A DNA stretch of 64,000 nt from NCBI GenBank assembly GCA_025201345.1, contig JAIXMG010000004.1:1240001-1304000 (forward strand). The letters are read 5' to 3'. The position numbers and the translations under genes were made by a program. Position 1 is the stretch's first letter. Each line of letters starts with the position of its first letter. The notes under the pieces were generated by a model. That model was given only the letters and a program-made list of their open reading frames with translations, was not told the origin of the DNA and searched no databases. The DNA comes from Thamnidium elegans. Its lineage: Eukaryota > Mucoromycota > Mucoromycetes > Mucorales > Mucoraceae. Positions 12,801-25,241 of the stretch are shown here, one piece after another.

Positions 12801-13710
12801 GTTATGTAAAGATGCTGATGATATTATGAATCAAGTGGAACAATTTTGCGGTGTAACGTTTAAACTTGCAAAGGTAAAAGGCAACACATATTGCGATTGA
12901 TACATATTTTTTAAAAAACTAAAGTAGGAAACCAAAATGGGCAAGTTATTGAAGCTTATTGCGCAAGAGGAATTTGAAAAGGATCCTTATCAAATAAGAA
13001 ATCGAGCAGTTAAACTATTCAAGCGGTATGCTCAGCTCCCTACTACGTCAATTGAGAAAAATGAGACAGAATCTGCAATGATGACTGATAATGTTCCACA
13101 TGAACTGCCAAGACAAGCTTTTGCTTCCATGACAATAAACACTGAAGATTCTCAAACTTTACGGATCGAAAATGCAAAGCTAAAACAAAAGATTAAAGTA
13201 AGTTCTTTTTTAACAACATCAACTCTTTTTTTCTTACCGAACTTTTTTTTTTTTTTTTTTTTTTTTGCCTTAATAGTTATTAAATAAAGGTCAAAATAGA
13301 TTAAAAGAGGCGTTTGAAAATACCCAAATTTTAAACAAAAATCACCAGGATGTATTTATGATGGACGAGAGTTGTACAAACAAATCTTTAAGTACTGTAC
13401 AAGAGGTAAACTAACTTGTTTTAGCTTTATATACACAAGAAAATAACTTTTTACATGTCGTCTATTTTTAGGCATTTCATCAACAGCAGGATATGTCTTA
13501 TGTTCCTGAAACCATTTCGGATGAAGCAACTTGTACTGAAATTATAAAGCCTGAGGCAGCAATTGAGCAACAAGATATAGATGATTATGAAAGTGATATA
13601 AACGAATTATTAAAGCAAAAAATGAGACATAAAAGACGAAGGTATGTAATCGTGAAATCAATGTATACAAATATTAATTTTTTTATTTTAGAAAACTACG
13701 CTCACGTTGA
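9835..13710 (+). CDS. Kinesin-6 family motor protein, about 927 aa
   Basis: Eighteen exons: 9835-9839, 9933-10104, 10154-10255, 10313-10591, 10653-10733, 10812-11171, 11239-11424, 11478-11843, 11914-12036, 12094-12166, 12222-12250, 12306-12401, 12489-12740, 12802-12873, 12928-13197, 13277-13405, 13472-13641, 13692-13710. The N-terminal motor has a P-loop GVTNSGKT, switch I SSRSHS, switch II DLAGSERYKN and LKEAGNINKSL. An acidic insertion (YESEDEENRH) sits inside the motor, as in kinesin-6 (KIF20/KIF23), which organise the central spindle and cytokinesis. The tail is acidic then coiled-coil, ending in a basic patch (KQKMRHKRRRKLRSR). The first exon is inferred: no in-frame ATG exists in exon 2, and ATGAA followed by GTAAGG at 9835 joins in frame. 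The start is the least certain part. Confidence 0.87.
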
Positions 13711-13847
13711 AAAAACTTTAATAGCCATGATCACACACATAACTTGTATAAATACTCGCCATTTTTTCTACGTTTTTTATTTTATTTTTTTATTTTCAAA
13801 CAATTAAATAAATCTACTCCTTTTTAAAAAAGATAAAAAGAAGAACA

Positions 13848-13919
13848 ATGCTGGATCAAAACTATGTCTATGACTCCTCTTATGAAAAACCACCAATGTA
13901 TACTGAAGTAGCCGAGCCA

Positions 13920-13952
<33 letters not shown>

Positions 13953-14081
13953 GCTACTACTATGCACAGAAAGCACTTTTCTTTACGCAAGATGAAAACT
14001 AATCTCAAAGTATTTATATTTGAAAGAAGAGAACGTCGTGAAAAGAGACCTCAAGATGGAAAAACCAATCCTATGGAATAA
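13848..14081 (+). CDS. Small hypothetical protein with poly-Thr tract, 77 aa
   Basis: This is a single-exon frame starting at ATG 13848, 137 bp after the kinesin stop. It has an acidic/tyrosine-rich N-terminus (LDQNYVYDSSYEKPPMY), an (ACT)n-encoded run of about 11 Thr, and a basic C-terminus (MKTNLKVFIFERRERREKR). I do not recognise a family. The basic tail resembles the tail of the FHA-RING protein at 35104-36951 (IMEKIKMVFFEKRKSVS). The composition and clean ATG favour a real gene, but length alone does not prove it. Confidence 0.5.
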
Positions 14082-14388
14082 GCATATACTTTTACGCGTG
14101 TACATACATATGTAATTCATACCTGTAAATAAAAGCTGTCAATTTTTTATAGCTCAAAATAGTTTGAAATGGAGTTAGAACACATAAAAGCTTTTCTTTT
14201 ACTTTTTGGTATTAGAGCGATTAATTCAGATATATTAAACTATAGTGCTAACTATCTTTTCTTTAATGAATAACAGCTTTTAATAGAAAAATTATCTGTT
14301 TAAATGCATCTATCCTCTCGCTATAAGTTATCTCTTTTTTTAAACTTTTTCACTTCTTTAAAAAAGTACTTTTTTTTAGATAATTCTG

Positions 14389-14424
<36 letters not shown>

Positions 14425-15212
14425 CTGGTTGTAATATGATTCATAGATTCATTCTGATTGGCAACCTTAAAAAAGATTATTAAAAGAGTTACCCGACTTG
14501 ATTTTATTCAAGGATTTAACTTGCTAAAAAGAAAGAATAGACTATATTTTTTTTCTTTATTTAAAAAAATAAAATAGTACAAATTAATTGTATATTTACC
14601 ATCTAAAAAATAAGTAGTAGAGAGCAATAATAAATCTTATAATACAATATAATAATTCACAAGAATATGTACCTGCGGGGTAGAATTTCAGTTTGTACAA
14701 CAAGTATTATATATTTTTTTTCCCAGATTTTGATGATATGGTAAAGGAAGATTGTATTCATTGTTTTACAATAAAAGAAATATAATAATATTGAGAATAA
14801 GATTAATAATAAAAATAATACATGTTGATACCAAGTAAATACTACATTTAGATTATATATATATATAAAAAAAAAAAAAAAAAAAAAAAAAAGTCTAAAA
14901 GGGATCCGTTGATTGAGTCACATAAATATATATTATGAGCTATAATAATGAGGCTAAATAAAATAAATAGATTCATATATATAAATATATATATTAGCTA
15001 ATGTATGTGTGAGTTAATAAGAGAAAGAAAAAGAAAAAAGAAAAAAGAGTAATAGAAAGGGTGATACGGGTTTTGTGGCGATAAAAAATAATAGAAGGGG
15101 GATGAAATACATGATTTAGAAAAAAAAATAGATATTAATTTACATGCTGAGAGAGAGAGAGAGAGAGGTTTTTTTTAAAGGTTTTTTTGTTGTCTTTTTT
15201 GTTTATAAATGA
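14082..15212. other. Intergenic region between convergent genes
   Basis: This is the 3' flank of both neighbours (the small + gene and the - tetraspanin). It has poly-A runs at about 14391-14422 and 14868-14892, AT-rich microsatellite sequence and a GA run near 15150-15167. No coding or RNA gene is recognised. Confidence 0.6.
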
Positions 15213-16083
15213 TTAATAGTATGCAGTGCCATTTCCATGTCGATTATTGTTAATGGTATTACCATTGTAATTTTCACTATAACTGTTTGAGTTGTTATTG
15301 TGACGATACATATCATAACTATCATATCGATTATTACGATTAGGTTCTTCATGGTTGGTATAAGTATTCTGAGTACCATTTCCACTTGTAGTACCACCAG
15401 CATAGTAGTTCTTTTGTTCCTCTTGTTGATAAGAGCCTACAGTGGTAGGGGTATCGACTGACATATCATCTAGTCTAATACCTGATTTTCTACGTTTACG
15501 TCTTTCATCTTCTTCGTCGTCATCAGTGATGGGTCCACTACAGAGTAAAGTGATGGCGTTGGACATGGCTAACAATTCAAGTGCTAATGCGGCGAATAAA
15601 ACCAAATATAATTTTCCAAATGTTTCTTTTACATAATTTTGTAATTTTGGCGCGCAAGGATATTTTACATTGATTGAATTACTGGCATCTTTACAAACGT
15701 CTGATTCGGCAAACTTATCTATAACTGTTTGAAAACCACAACAATCAAACTATTTTTATTTTGTTAAATACATTTTAGAATGTATTTATTATCTTCTTTT
15801 TTTTTTTTTTTTTTTTACCTGTTCCTGTAAATTGTACCTATAATTAACGCTTGATTTAGGCCAAATATCGATTAAATATTGAGAAGAGTTGGCTGCTTTT
15901 TGATAAATTTTGATGCCGATCATCACTTGAAATACAAGTGCGCCAATAATAATGACCATGTAAACATAAGTTATCATGTTCTTTTTGATGTAGGTACCAA
16001 TAATACCGAAAATAGACGCTATACAAATTACTGCTCCAAGAATCGACAATACTATTTTATATACACATGAGTAATTATTCTAT

Positions 16084-16114
<31 letters not shown>

Positions 16115-16364
16115 TTACGTTTGAATGTATTTCCTGGAAATAATGTGGCTCCCATAAATTTGTCTTGCATTCCAATTAATCCAAACGCAATAAATGCTAT
16201 ACCGAGACAAGCAAATAATAGATTGGTAGTAATCATGTAGACTTTACTCAGCCTAACAGAAATATGTATATTTGTATATAAATATATATTTTAATAAGCT
16301 TATTTCACTCTTTTTTTTTAAAAAAAAAACAAAAAAAAAGTTACCTAGCGCAACAGTTTGTCAT
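15213..16364 (-). CDS. Tetraspanin-family membrane protein, 307 aa
   Basis: Four exons, 16364-16345, 16252-16119, 16051-15819 and 15749-15213, total 924 nt. Four hydrophobic spans are visible: one after YMITTNLLFACLG, one in SILGAVICIASIFGIIG, one in YVYMVIIIGALVFQVMIG and one in VLFAALALELLAM. The large loop between spans 3 and 4 begins FDCCGF, the diagnostic tetraspanin CCG motif, with further cysteines (DVCKD, YPCAPK). The cytosolic tail of about 100 residues is polar and Asn/Tyr-rich (tracts such as NNNSNSYSENYNGN). Tetraspanins organise membrane microdomains; fungal members include the Pls1-type proteins needed for hyphal penetration. The start is a 20-nt first exon, MTNCCAR, typical of tetraspanin N-termini with juxtamembrane cysteines. 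Confidence 0.85.
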
Positions 16365-16456
16365 TGCAAATGTTTAAACGAATGAGATTATATAAAAAGA
16401 AAAAGAAAAAGGAATGACTAGGTTTCTTGTATTTTTTTAAAAAATATATATATATA

Positions 16457-16487
<31 letters not shown>

Positions 16488-17547
16488 AAATATATATATA
16501 TTTTTTTAGAAAAAAAAGTATGAAAAGGAAAAAGGAAAAGGAAAAGGGGAAATAAAAAAAATTGTCTGTGAGGCACAAGTTTATTTAAAACTACTATTTT
16601 TATTCATATTGTAATTAAGCGTTTTTAGTCTTTCTCTTTTTTTTTTTTTTTTTTTTTTTTGTTTGTTTCTGTTACTTTCTATTATATAAAGGAGAGTTAA
16701 TATATAAACAATTTTACCCTGTTATCAGCAAATATACAAAAATATATTTGTATAAAAAAAAAGAAGAAATAAAAAAAGGGACTTCTCCATATTACATCTG
16801 TACTACAAATTATCTTTAAAGCACCTTGGTCTAAACGAATCACAGCCAGTAAATAAAATGATTTTAATCACTGGCACTTGCTTAACGTTCCACTGAATGA
16901 ACTTATTTCGCTCTCAGCAATTTTGATTGTAAAAACAAGGGGACAACTCTTTATTATACGCGTAGACAATATTTCGTATTCTCTCTCTCTTTCTCTCTCT
17001 CTTAATCGTGTACCTAGTATATCTTATCTAAGGAGAGAAGAAAAAAAAAACATCCCGTCCATGATTTAATTAAAATGTCTTGAATATATTTAGTAAATAT
17101 ATATAAAAAAGAGATGGAGAGAGAAAGAAAAAGTCCAAACAGTTCAATAATAAGAAGATACTAGCGAGTTTTTTTTTTTTTTTCTCTTAAATCAGTAAAA
17201 CTCAAGGTTTTATTTCAATAAGAAACTCTTTTTTATACATGTAGAATACATACTGTTTTTTTTTTACGGAGGTCTCTCCCGTTATAATCACATTTCCCTT
17301 TATGATGAATTTATACTGTATTACGGAAAAAAAAGGCACAAGCAGAAAAATAATCATCTACGTAATTATTTTTTTTTTTAAAAAAAAAAAGACTAGAACA
17401 AAATTTATGTTTATGTTTATTTTGAAACAAAGTAGGGTGCAAAAAAGAAGGTTTACCCCATCTTGTTTCATCATGCATTACCCATATGTGTATACTTCGT
17501 ACAAATTTAAATAAATGGTGTAACTATTTACATCTAAAGCTTTTTAT
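16365..17547. other. Intergenic region upstream of the tetraspanin and downstream of the F-box/kelch gene
   Basis: The stretch is dominated by simple sequence: A-runs at 16459-16484, T-runs at 16639-16660, a CT-rich tract at 16981-17001 and T-runs near 17170. No convincing gene is seen. Confidence 0.55.
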
Positions 17548-19536
17548 TTATTCAATCATATCGAGCATGGCAATGCATGGCGTAGCTCTTCTATTATGTC
17601 TCCTATTTCTTTGACCTAAACTACCGTTACTACTACTATAAGAAGAGTGGCTAGAGGAAGAAGCATTTTTTACGTGAAATAAGTCGCCATCATCTGTATC
17701 ATGATGGATGACACTAATTGAAGGTCTTCTTCGCCTTCTTGATTCCTTACTACTTTCTTGCTTTGATTTACTTCTTAAATACTCTTCTTCTTCTGCTTCC
17801 TCTTCTTCTTCAATAATCATATCTTCTAAATCCGGTTCGGCATTAAATATATTCATAACTTTTTTAGCAAGACCTGAATTATCTGGTCCACGCACTTCAT
17901 TTTCTCCCTGAAAAAAAAAAAGTTTAATAAAAAAATTTGTGTAAAAAAGTTAAACTTGCAATATACAAATTTACCGCTTCATCGGAATTGTCGTCATCAT
18001 GACAACTCTGTGTTGGTGAAACGTTCTCTGTGATACTTGGAAGCGAAAGAGTGGGCTGATGTTGACCGACAGAAACAGATTCTTGTCCCGAGCCATTGGA
18101 TGAAGACGAGGTAGAAAATTTAGTAAGACCCGATCTCTGTATCTCTGGCGCTTTCTTTCCGGCGAATATATATATTCTCAGGCCTCTAGAACCTAACTGA
18201 ACGGTTGCTATACTCATATCACAAACTGTAATGGCCTCTTCATCTTTATCAAGCGTAGTTGCGCTTATATTGCTCCAGGCTCTTCGTTTGGTATTAAATA
18301 TACATACTTCGTCAATTGAATAACTACACAATATCTCGTTATCATCTTCATCTTCTCGAATTGAGTGGCCTCCGAAAATAATTAATTTGTTACCATAGGA
18401 ACACATGTAGGGTTGAAATCGATCGTGGGGGCTGTCACCCGTAGTTGAGATTAAATGGTTTCTTTGCGGAGATTCACCAGGAGTTGGTTTTTGACTTCGG
18501 AGGTATCTTTCGACTTCAGGGTGCTCATACTTGTACCACACCCATGTTTGACAATCCAACTTGTACAAGTCGTCATAGACTATATATCTAGAATCGTTAT
18601 CTAATTGTGCTCCTCCATGAATATACAAGTTATTGCCAATGGTTGTACTAGCATGACCAAACCTTAAATGTGGTACATGTCTACTTTTTTAAAATTAGTA
18701 AAAAAAAATATACATGTATATATGTATATATATTTTTTTACATTACCCACTAATAGGAGGTACAAACCAACGGTTTTCGAATGTATCATAGACAAATACG
18801 TCATTCTCTCCTACATAATAAAAAAGGTTTTTTTTTTAAGTTATAATTATTTTAAACGCACACACATTTAAAAATAACTTTACCAACTGAATTATAACAT
18901 AAACCACCAAATACAATCAAATAACGATCTCCAACAGAGTCAACCGAATGTTCGTGCCTTGGTCTAGGAGGTAAACCAGTAGAGTCCTTAACGAGTCTTG
19001 TATTGAAATTGTTAATGTCAATCTCAATGAGAGCATTTGATAAAGTATAAGATTTTAATAATCTGCCGCCTAATAAATAAATTTTGGTTCCTATTATGGC
19101 AGCGGAGGTAATTTGAGGTTGAATGTCAATTATGTCAATCATATTTAATTTATGGCTAGACCAAATTCCTGTTTTGAGATCAAATGTATAACAAAGTGAA
19201 CCTTCGTTGATAAATGGCATATAAAAAGTAGATCCAGAACAAACCCCAGCTCTATAATTTAAAAAGGGTGGTACCTTTGACATACCAATGTCTAAAGTAC
19301 TAACTTGTACATTTCTAAATGAAATAACGTTACGTACAAGTGATTCTTATATTATAAAAAAAATTGGTGTTAAACTCGTATATTTTTATAGCGCGTGTTT
19401 TTAGCAAATGCTTACCAAAATATCGACAAGTTTGTGCTAAATGGGCTAGTGATCTATTGTCTAGAAAATCAAGTATAACGTATTTTATATCTAGACTCAA
19501 GTCAAAAATAGTACAAGTATTTCTATCTACTGTCAT
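17548..19536 (-). CDS. F-box and kelch-repeat protein, 570 aa
   Basis: Five exons, 19536-19416, 19345-18884, 18810-18747, 18680-17975 and 17907-17548, total 1713 nt. Residues about 8-45 look like an F-box (LDIKYVILDFLDNRSLAHLA, then QTCRYF). The middle contains kelch-type blades: YLLGG, RHEHSVDSVGDRYLIVFGG, RFGHASTTIGNNLYIHGGA and NKLIIFGG. The C-terminal quarter is low-complexity: Ser-rich, then an acidic run (IIEEEEEAEEEEY), then basic RRRRR. F-box/kelch proteins are substrate adaptors of SCF ubiquitin ligases, with the beta-propeller binding the target; the target here is unknown. A (GA)n tract sits in the leader at about 19554-19586. The gene is divergent from the Zn2Cys6 regulator. Confidence 0.8.
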
Positions 19537-19550
19537 TATTAGGGAAAAAA

Positions 19551-19553
<3 letters not shown>

Positions 19554-19586
<33 letters not shown>
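19554..19586. repeat. (GA)n microsatellite
   Basis: An almost perfect GA dinucleotide run lies just upstream of the F-box/kelch start codon, so it probably lies in its 5' leader or promoter. Confidence 0.9.
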
Positions 19587-19590
<4 letters not shown>

Positions 19591-20403
19591 CAAGAGTGAT
19601 GATTTATAGGTTTTTTTTTTTTTCTTTTTTTTTTTTTTTTCTTTTTTTCTTTTAGGTTAAACCCGGGTCTATTTAAGCAGCTTTCCTAAATGATGTCATG
19701 TCATAACTCAATTTAGCAATAGAAGTCTATTGCACTTTCGAGAAGCTTCTTGTTATTGATACATATAAATGTATATAAAGAAAGGATGTAAAAAAAGAGT
19801 ACAAAAAAAAAAAAAAATCCAACTTAAATTTATTTAGAGTTGATCTCCAATGCGATCTAATCCTTATTTAAGTTTTTTTTTTTTTTTTTTTTTCTTTTTT
19901 TGTTTAACAAGTTAAAAGTGGTTTCTTGATTTCCCTTGTTATTTTGGTGTGACCAGCGCCCACCTAACTTTACGGAATAGTATAAAATAAGAAGGCCATC
20001 ATATGATGGGTTTTCTACTTTGTGGTCACACATATATGTCCATTTATAGCGTACTACCAGATCTTCAGTGCATTGAAAATTATATAGAAAAAAGCAAGTT
20101 TTCTACCATTCCATTGGTTTTTTTTCTCACCTGTGTAATACTTGCTCATCATGCATTTTTTTTTTACAGTTGAATTAAAACTCATTGAGTTGTCACTTTT
20201 TTTTTTTCTTTTTTTTTTTTACTTTATGCCTGAAACTCTTTCCATTAAAAAAAAAGAAACTTTTTGGGGTGTGTCTAGAGACTATTATTTTTTTTTTGCC
20301 ATCATTCGATTCGTCCAATTGATGCAATTGCTCCTTTTTTTTATTATATTTATTATTTTTTTTTTTTTTTTGTTAATGCTAATTCTTTTTTTATAAATAT
20401 ACC
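19587..20403. other. Divergent promoter region
   Basis: About 0.8 kb lies between the divergent F-box/kelch (-) and Zn2Cys6 (+) genes. It has many T-rich runs on the plus strand and a palindromic ATGATGTCATGTCAT-like patch near 19691. No gene is supported; the 20142-20396 open frame is only poly-T-coded Phe. Confidence 0.5.
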
Positions 20404-22678
20404 ATGTCGTTTATTGATGATGCTAAACAAAAAAGAAATAAGCCTTGTAAGAGTATTCATTTTTAATATTTAAACAACTTGTTCGTTTTGATTTGTTTAC
20501 CTTTTTCTGAAAATCCGTTTTCTTAATCTAGGTGAAAATTGTCGAGCGCATAGAAGGAAATGTAAAGTAACGCAAGGACTTCAATGCGATCGTTGCATAA
20601 AAATGAGTCTCTCTTGTGTATTCAAATTTTCAGTAAAACCCACTATATTAAAAAAGCCAATACCAGTGTCGAAAAAGAATCGCATGTTGGAACAAATACG
20701 CATCATGGAACAAGATATGGCAGCGATGGAACAACAACTTCGATTATTAAACGTAAAAGTACAAGTGGATTCACCAACTAGTTTTTTTAGTTCAGAATAC
20801 GATAGTGATACCAATAGTAGTAGTAGTCAAAGTTACTCTTGTTGTTCTGAATCTGAATGCAACAATCCTTCTTATTGTATACATAATAAGCGTACCAAGT
20901 ATGCTACTGCTTTACCCAGCCCCTCTAGCTCTTCAAGCACCGCACTTGTTACTTCGACAGATAAAACTCATTGGCAACTAACCCTAAGTCAAGATTCGAA
21001 AGGAATAAGTTTTCAAACATCCATCAAGAACATTGCAGATGTAGCCGTTTTTTTAACCGAGTCTCTACGGTATTTTACGTTTTCACCTGAACGTACACCT
21101 AATTACCATGCCGATCGGTCACATCAGTCTTTAGTTGTAACCAACAAAAAGTTAAAAGTAGAGTATGTATTACACAGTTTCTTTCAAAAAAAGAAAAAGG
21201 AAATCAAGTTAAATTACGCGCCTATATTATGCGATAGTGCTACTCGTAGTTATCTTAAAATTCAACTGATTCGATCTTATTTTACTTGTGCTGGATTAAA
21301 TACGCCCATCTTTTGTCTGCCATATTTTTTACCGCTACTTGAATCACAACCAAATTGTATGACAGCAGCAGCAGTTGCAGCTTATATTACCTATTCACAG
21401 TGCAGACATGTAGTTCAAATACCCTATCCATTAACTCGAGAAGGATTGGCCGAATCATTTAGACAGGAAGCAAAAGATTTATTAGAGGATATTTTATTTG
21501 AAGAAGAACCAAGTGTCATGATTGCTGGTTCCCTCATGTTACTTTCTCAATGCGCATTGATTACTTTACAAAATATAGAAGCAAGACTTTACATGAATTT
21601 AGCTTGGCGGATGGTAATTCAACTAAAAGATAAATATTTACCCATTATAAAGCATGTAACATCAGACACACCAGTGACACCAGAAATTGCTATTGCTGAA
21701 TCTTGGAGACGTTTATTCTATGCTGTAAGGTATCTTGAATTAAACTTATATATAATTTATGATGAATTGGCAGATTTTTCTTCTATTTTATTCGATAATG
21801 GAATTGGTTATCCGACTGTACTTGCAACAGAGAAGGGGATTAAGGATGTCAATGATGCAATTTCAGTATTTCACCACGTTGTTAGGCTTCATAATTGTCA
21901 AATGTCTACTAATTCGGATGAACTTAAGTATCAATTATTTGCTGGCAATTTAGACTCTATTTCTATTCACGATATTGAACAATTAGAAAATCAATTGATT
22001 AACTTTTGGAAAACTTTACCTGGTCAATTTCGCTTATCAGATTCTCCTTTGGAATATTTACAAACTGACCGAATTCAACAATGCGAAAACCCTTATGCAA
22101 TTTATTTAAATCAACTTTATTATGCCTATTGGATGGCTCTAGAAACTCGTTTAATGCGATCACCTGCTACAACAGATTTATTAGGCGCCAATATGGAACG
22201 CTTTGATGGTGATAGAGCTTTATTAATCGTTTCTGTATGTTGCGATGCGATTTCAAAAATATTTCATGTATTATTTTGTAGGCTACCTTGTACAGTAGAG
22301 TTACATTGGTTGCTAATTGCAAGTGATGCCATGGCAATGTTAAAGAAAGCTGCAAATCCACATATTAAAAGCAGAGCTCAAAAAAATTTACGTGTTACCT
22401 TGCGAGTATTAAAGGATCGTGTACAACATGTCAATCAAGATAGTACGCATAACGAAGATTATATGTTATGGAAAAGTATGTTACCTGCTGGCTCTCCCGA
22501 AACAAGTATGAGCACAAGTACAAGTTCGGGTAGCTTAGCTGAATCAGAGGCTGATAGTATATATACGGACGATGATGGTTCTTGTAATAGCAGCATACGG
22601 CCTCCCGCTGCTTATTTTGGTGAATTAAAAAAGGCTCTCAACACTTATTTCGCTGGATATGAACAACCTCCTACTTGA
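20404..22678 (+). CDS. Zn2Cys6 fungal transcription factor, 729 aa
   Basis: Two exons, 20404-20446 and 20532-22678. The zinc cluster is N-terminal, with cysteines at residues 15, 18, 25, 33, 36 and 43 (CENCRAHRRKCK, then CDRCIKMSLSC), the canonical binuclear-cluster spacing. A short coiled coil follows (MLEQIRIMEQDMAAMEQQL), likely for dimerisation. Ser-rich linkers lead into a long helical fungal_trans-type middle region (for example VAAYITYSQCRHV and EARLYMNLAWRMVIQL). It is expected to be a nuclear DNA-binding regulator. The target pathway cannot be told from sequence, and the neighbours do not form a metabolic cluster. The first exon is short, but the junction rebuilds the first zinc cysteine, which fixes the start. 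Confidence 0.88.
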
Positions 22679-24207
22679 TATATTTTTTGTTCTAATTTCT
22701 TTCATACATTCTCATATAACAAAATCCCCTCTTTTCTTTAATATGTATATACGGTATTTCCAATACCAATTGAAGGATTTGGTTAAAAAATTTGAGGAGC
22801 GTAAAAAGCTATTTTTGTGCTTTTAAATAAAAAAAAAAACGTAGCTTGAAATTCGAACTTAAATTCGCAGACTCTTACGAAGTAAAATAGCTTATTATGA
22901 GCCTCAAAGGGCTTTATTCTTATCGTAGATAATATTAAAAGCCTGGACAAAACTAGATACCGCATACGGTATTCCTGCGAAGCATCTTCTAGATCTGATG
23001 ATACAATGAAACTAACAACATAAATAAACTGGAAAAAAAATTTTGTTGTCTTTTTTTTTTCTTTACATTATTATTTATAATTATACAATGGTAAGAATAC
23101 CTAACATATTATGCTCTAATTAACTGATGGTCCTTACACCAATACATACGTAGTAGATTGTATGACGACTTGTCTTCTTATACTGATGATTATTTATGTA
23201 TGGTGCTTCCGTATTAAATGGTAACTTCCTGCCGGTTGACTTTCTTCTACTGTTATGCTTCTGTTATTGAAGTTGGATTATATTATGGTATACCTGAACT
23301 AAGGGCTGGTCCTAGATAAGCCTTTTCTTGCTCGGTAAATATACTTTCTTGTATGGTTGTGTATTTTCTTGCCAGCAATGTACTCCTACGATGGTAAAAA
23401 GCCTTTCCTTGTTGGTATTGCCTTGTTATCTGGCTGCTGTGGTATGGTGGCATTTTTGGGCTGCTGCTTTTACTCTTGAAGTATTTTCCTACAAGGTTTT
23501 TTAAAGCAAAGACAAGGCAGTTTTTTTTTTTTTTTTTTACCGATGCTTGTGTTTAGTATATGTAAACACGGTGATTTACCTTCCCGAAAATGCCTTATGC
23601 TTGTAACGTATGCATGTTAAAGATAAGTAATCATATGATATATATATTTTGGGCCACTTGGCTAACTATTTAAACATTTATTCGCACAGGCAGTATCAGT
23701 CTTGGGGAGGCATACTACCCTTGGTGGAAAACACAAAAGTTTGTCCGTCTGGGAGATGGTGATTCTTCGAATGGCTCCCTTCTTAGTACGTGTCTTTTAC
23801 TAATTTTTTTTTCTGCAAAAAAGGTACGCATAGTATTATAAATCGCGGGTACACATGATAACAAGTTAAAAATGAGAAGCTGTTGTACATGTAAATGCAT
23901 ACGAAGCCGGTATATAGTATTTCAGAACATACCAATACATATTTTCTAATACACCAATTTATATGTGTAATGTAATTAAAAGTAAATAGTCTAAGTACAA
24001 GGCATACATTTTTTTAACGAAAAAAAAAAAAAAAAAAAAAAATTTATTCAAAAAATATACACCTATTGTTGTTGTCGCTCTAATAGTAAGAGCTTCTCCT
24101 CTTTTTTACACTTTATTTTTTAAGGTAAATTATAGTAGCCGCTAGAAGTAATAAATAAATGAAAAAGAAAGAAAGAAGAGAAATGATAAAATTAAATGAT
24201 ATTTGAT
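22679..24207. other. Intergenic region, no gene recognised
   Basis: This lies between the 3' ends of the Zn2Cys6 gene (+) and the EI24-like gene (-). The part at about 23100-23530 is less AT-rich than usual and contains recurring TATGGT, CTTGC and CTGCT words. It may be an old, unrecognisable element. No coding similarity or RNA gene was found. Confidence 0.45.
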
Positions 24208-25241
24208 TTATACTTTAAAAGAGCCATACCCGTTTTTAACACCAGGATGTTGAGGAATAATGACTTCGGTGGAAGCACTACCACGATTACGTTTAGCGAT
24301 TTCACGTTCATTCTTTTCATACTTGTCGCCAACGTATAAAGCAGCACCTACAACATTTGTCCACATAAAGATCAAGTTAAATAATGGGATGATCTCAAGT
24401 GCAACTGCAACTACACCAAAGTTACAGTATTCTGTCTTGTGTCTCCAAGCATAACTTCTTGAATCACTCACTGAGAAACCTCTAAATTCAATATCATAAT
24501 GAAGATGGTGACCCCAACTAAAGGAAAAGAAAAACGGTTAGAATAATACAAATTTCGTTACAGTTTATATATATACCAAGAAATCCATCCATTAATATAA
24601 CAAGCAATAAAAGTACCAACTACAGGAATTAAATGTAATGGTGCTGTAATGATTAAAATTAAAATCTACAAAAAGAAAAACGTTTTTTTAATTAATTTTT
24701 TTTTTTTTTTAGAGTTGCGATCTGAGTTGCCCCTTACTTGTGCCAAAATCAATAACCAGACTAAAGCAAGACCAGAGGAGATACCTCGACAACACATTCT
24801 CAAATTACCAACTTGAACTCTGTTAGTAAACATACGTTCAAGACCTCTAGATTTTAAAGTAGCGTCAAATAAAGCATCTTGGAATATAGGAAGTAAGATG
24901 GCAAAGAAGATCAAGTCAAATACAGCCGATTCCAATAATACAAAGATAACTGAAACTGTCCAAGCGAGCCAAACAGGACAATTGACTTCAATTAACGCAT
25001 GTGCTTGTAATGGTAAAAGGTATACGAACGAAAGAACCAATGAAAGTATACCAAAGATTAACGTTAAAAGAAAAGGGCATAACGTTTTTACCCACAACTA
25101 CAGCAACAAAAAATGATATGTAAATTTTATTGTTTATGTTTTTTTTTAAAAAAAAGAAAAAAATCAATATTTACAATATACCTGTGGATGTGCTATAAAA
25201 TAAACTATACCAGCAACTGGATAAGTATAAGGTGGAGCCAT
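24208..25241 (-). CDS. EI24/Rrt8-like multispan membrane protein, 272 aa
   Basis: Four exons, 25241-25182, 25097-24738, 24665-24577 and 24517-24208, total 819 nt. It starts MAPPYTYPVAG and has four to five hydrophobic segments, including FLLTLIFGILSLVLSFVYLL, VSVIFVLLESAVFDLIFFAI, ILILIITAPLHLIPVVGTF and IIPLFNLIFMWTNVVGAAL. The LIPVVGT plus terminal FNLIFMWTNVVGAALY arrangement resembles the EI24/CysZ-like fungal family that includes yeast Rrt8 and Lds1/2, proteins linked to spore-wall assembly and lipid droplets. The tail is polar and basic. The specific role here is inferred only from family resemblance. Confidence 0.7.

Noticed and set aside
15203..15403. Second minus-strand frame overlapping the tetraspanin tail
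   Set aside because: It is a shadow frame of the Asn/Tyr-rich tail; the tetraspanin frame has splice support and four membrane spans.
23715..23900. Minus-strand frame of 61 codons in the gap before the EI24-like gene
   Set aside because: No ATG-supported gene structure, homology or coding composition is visible.
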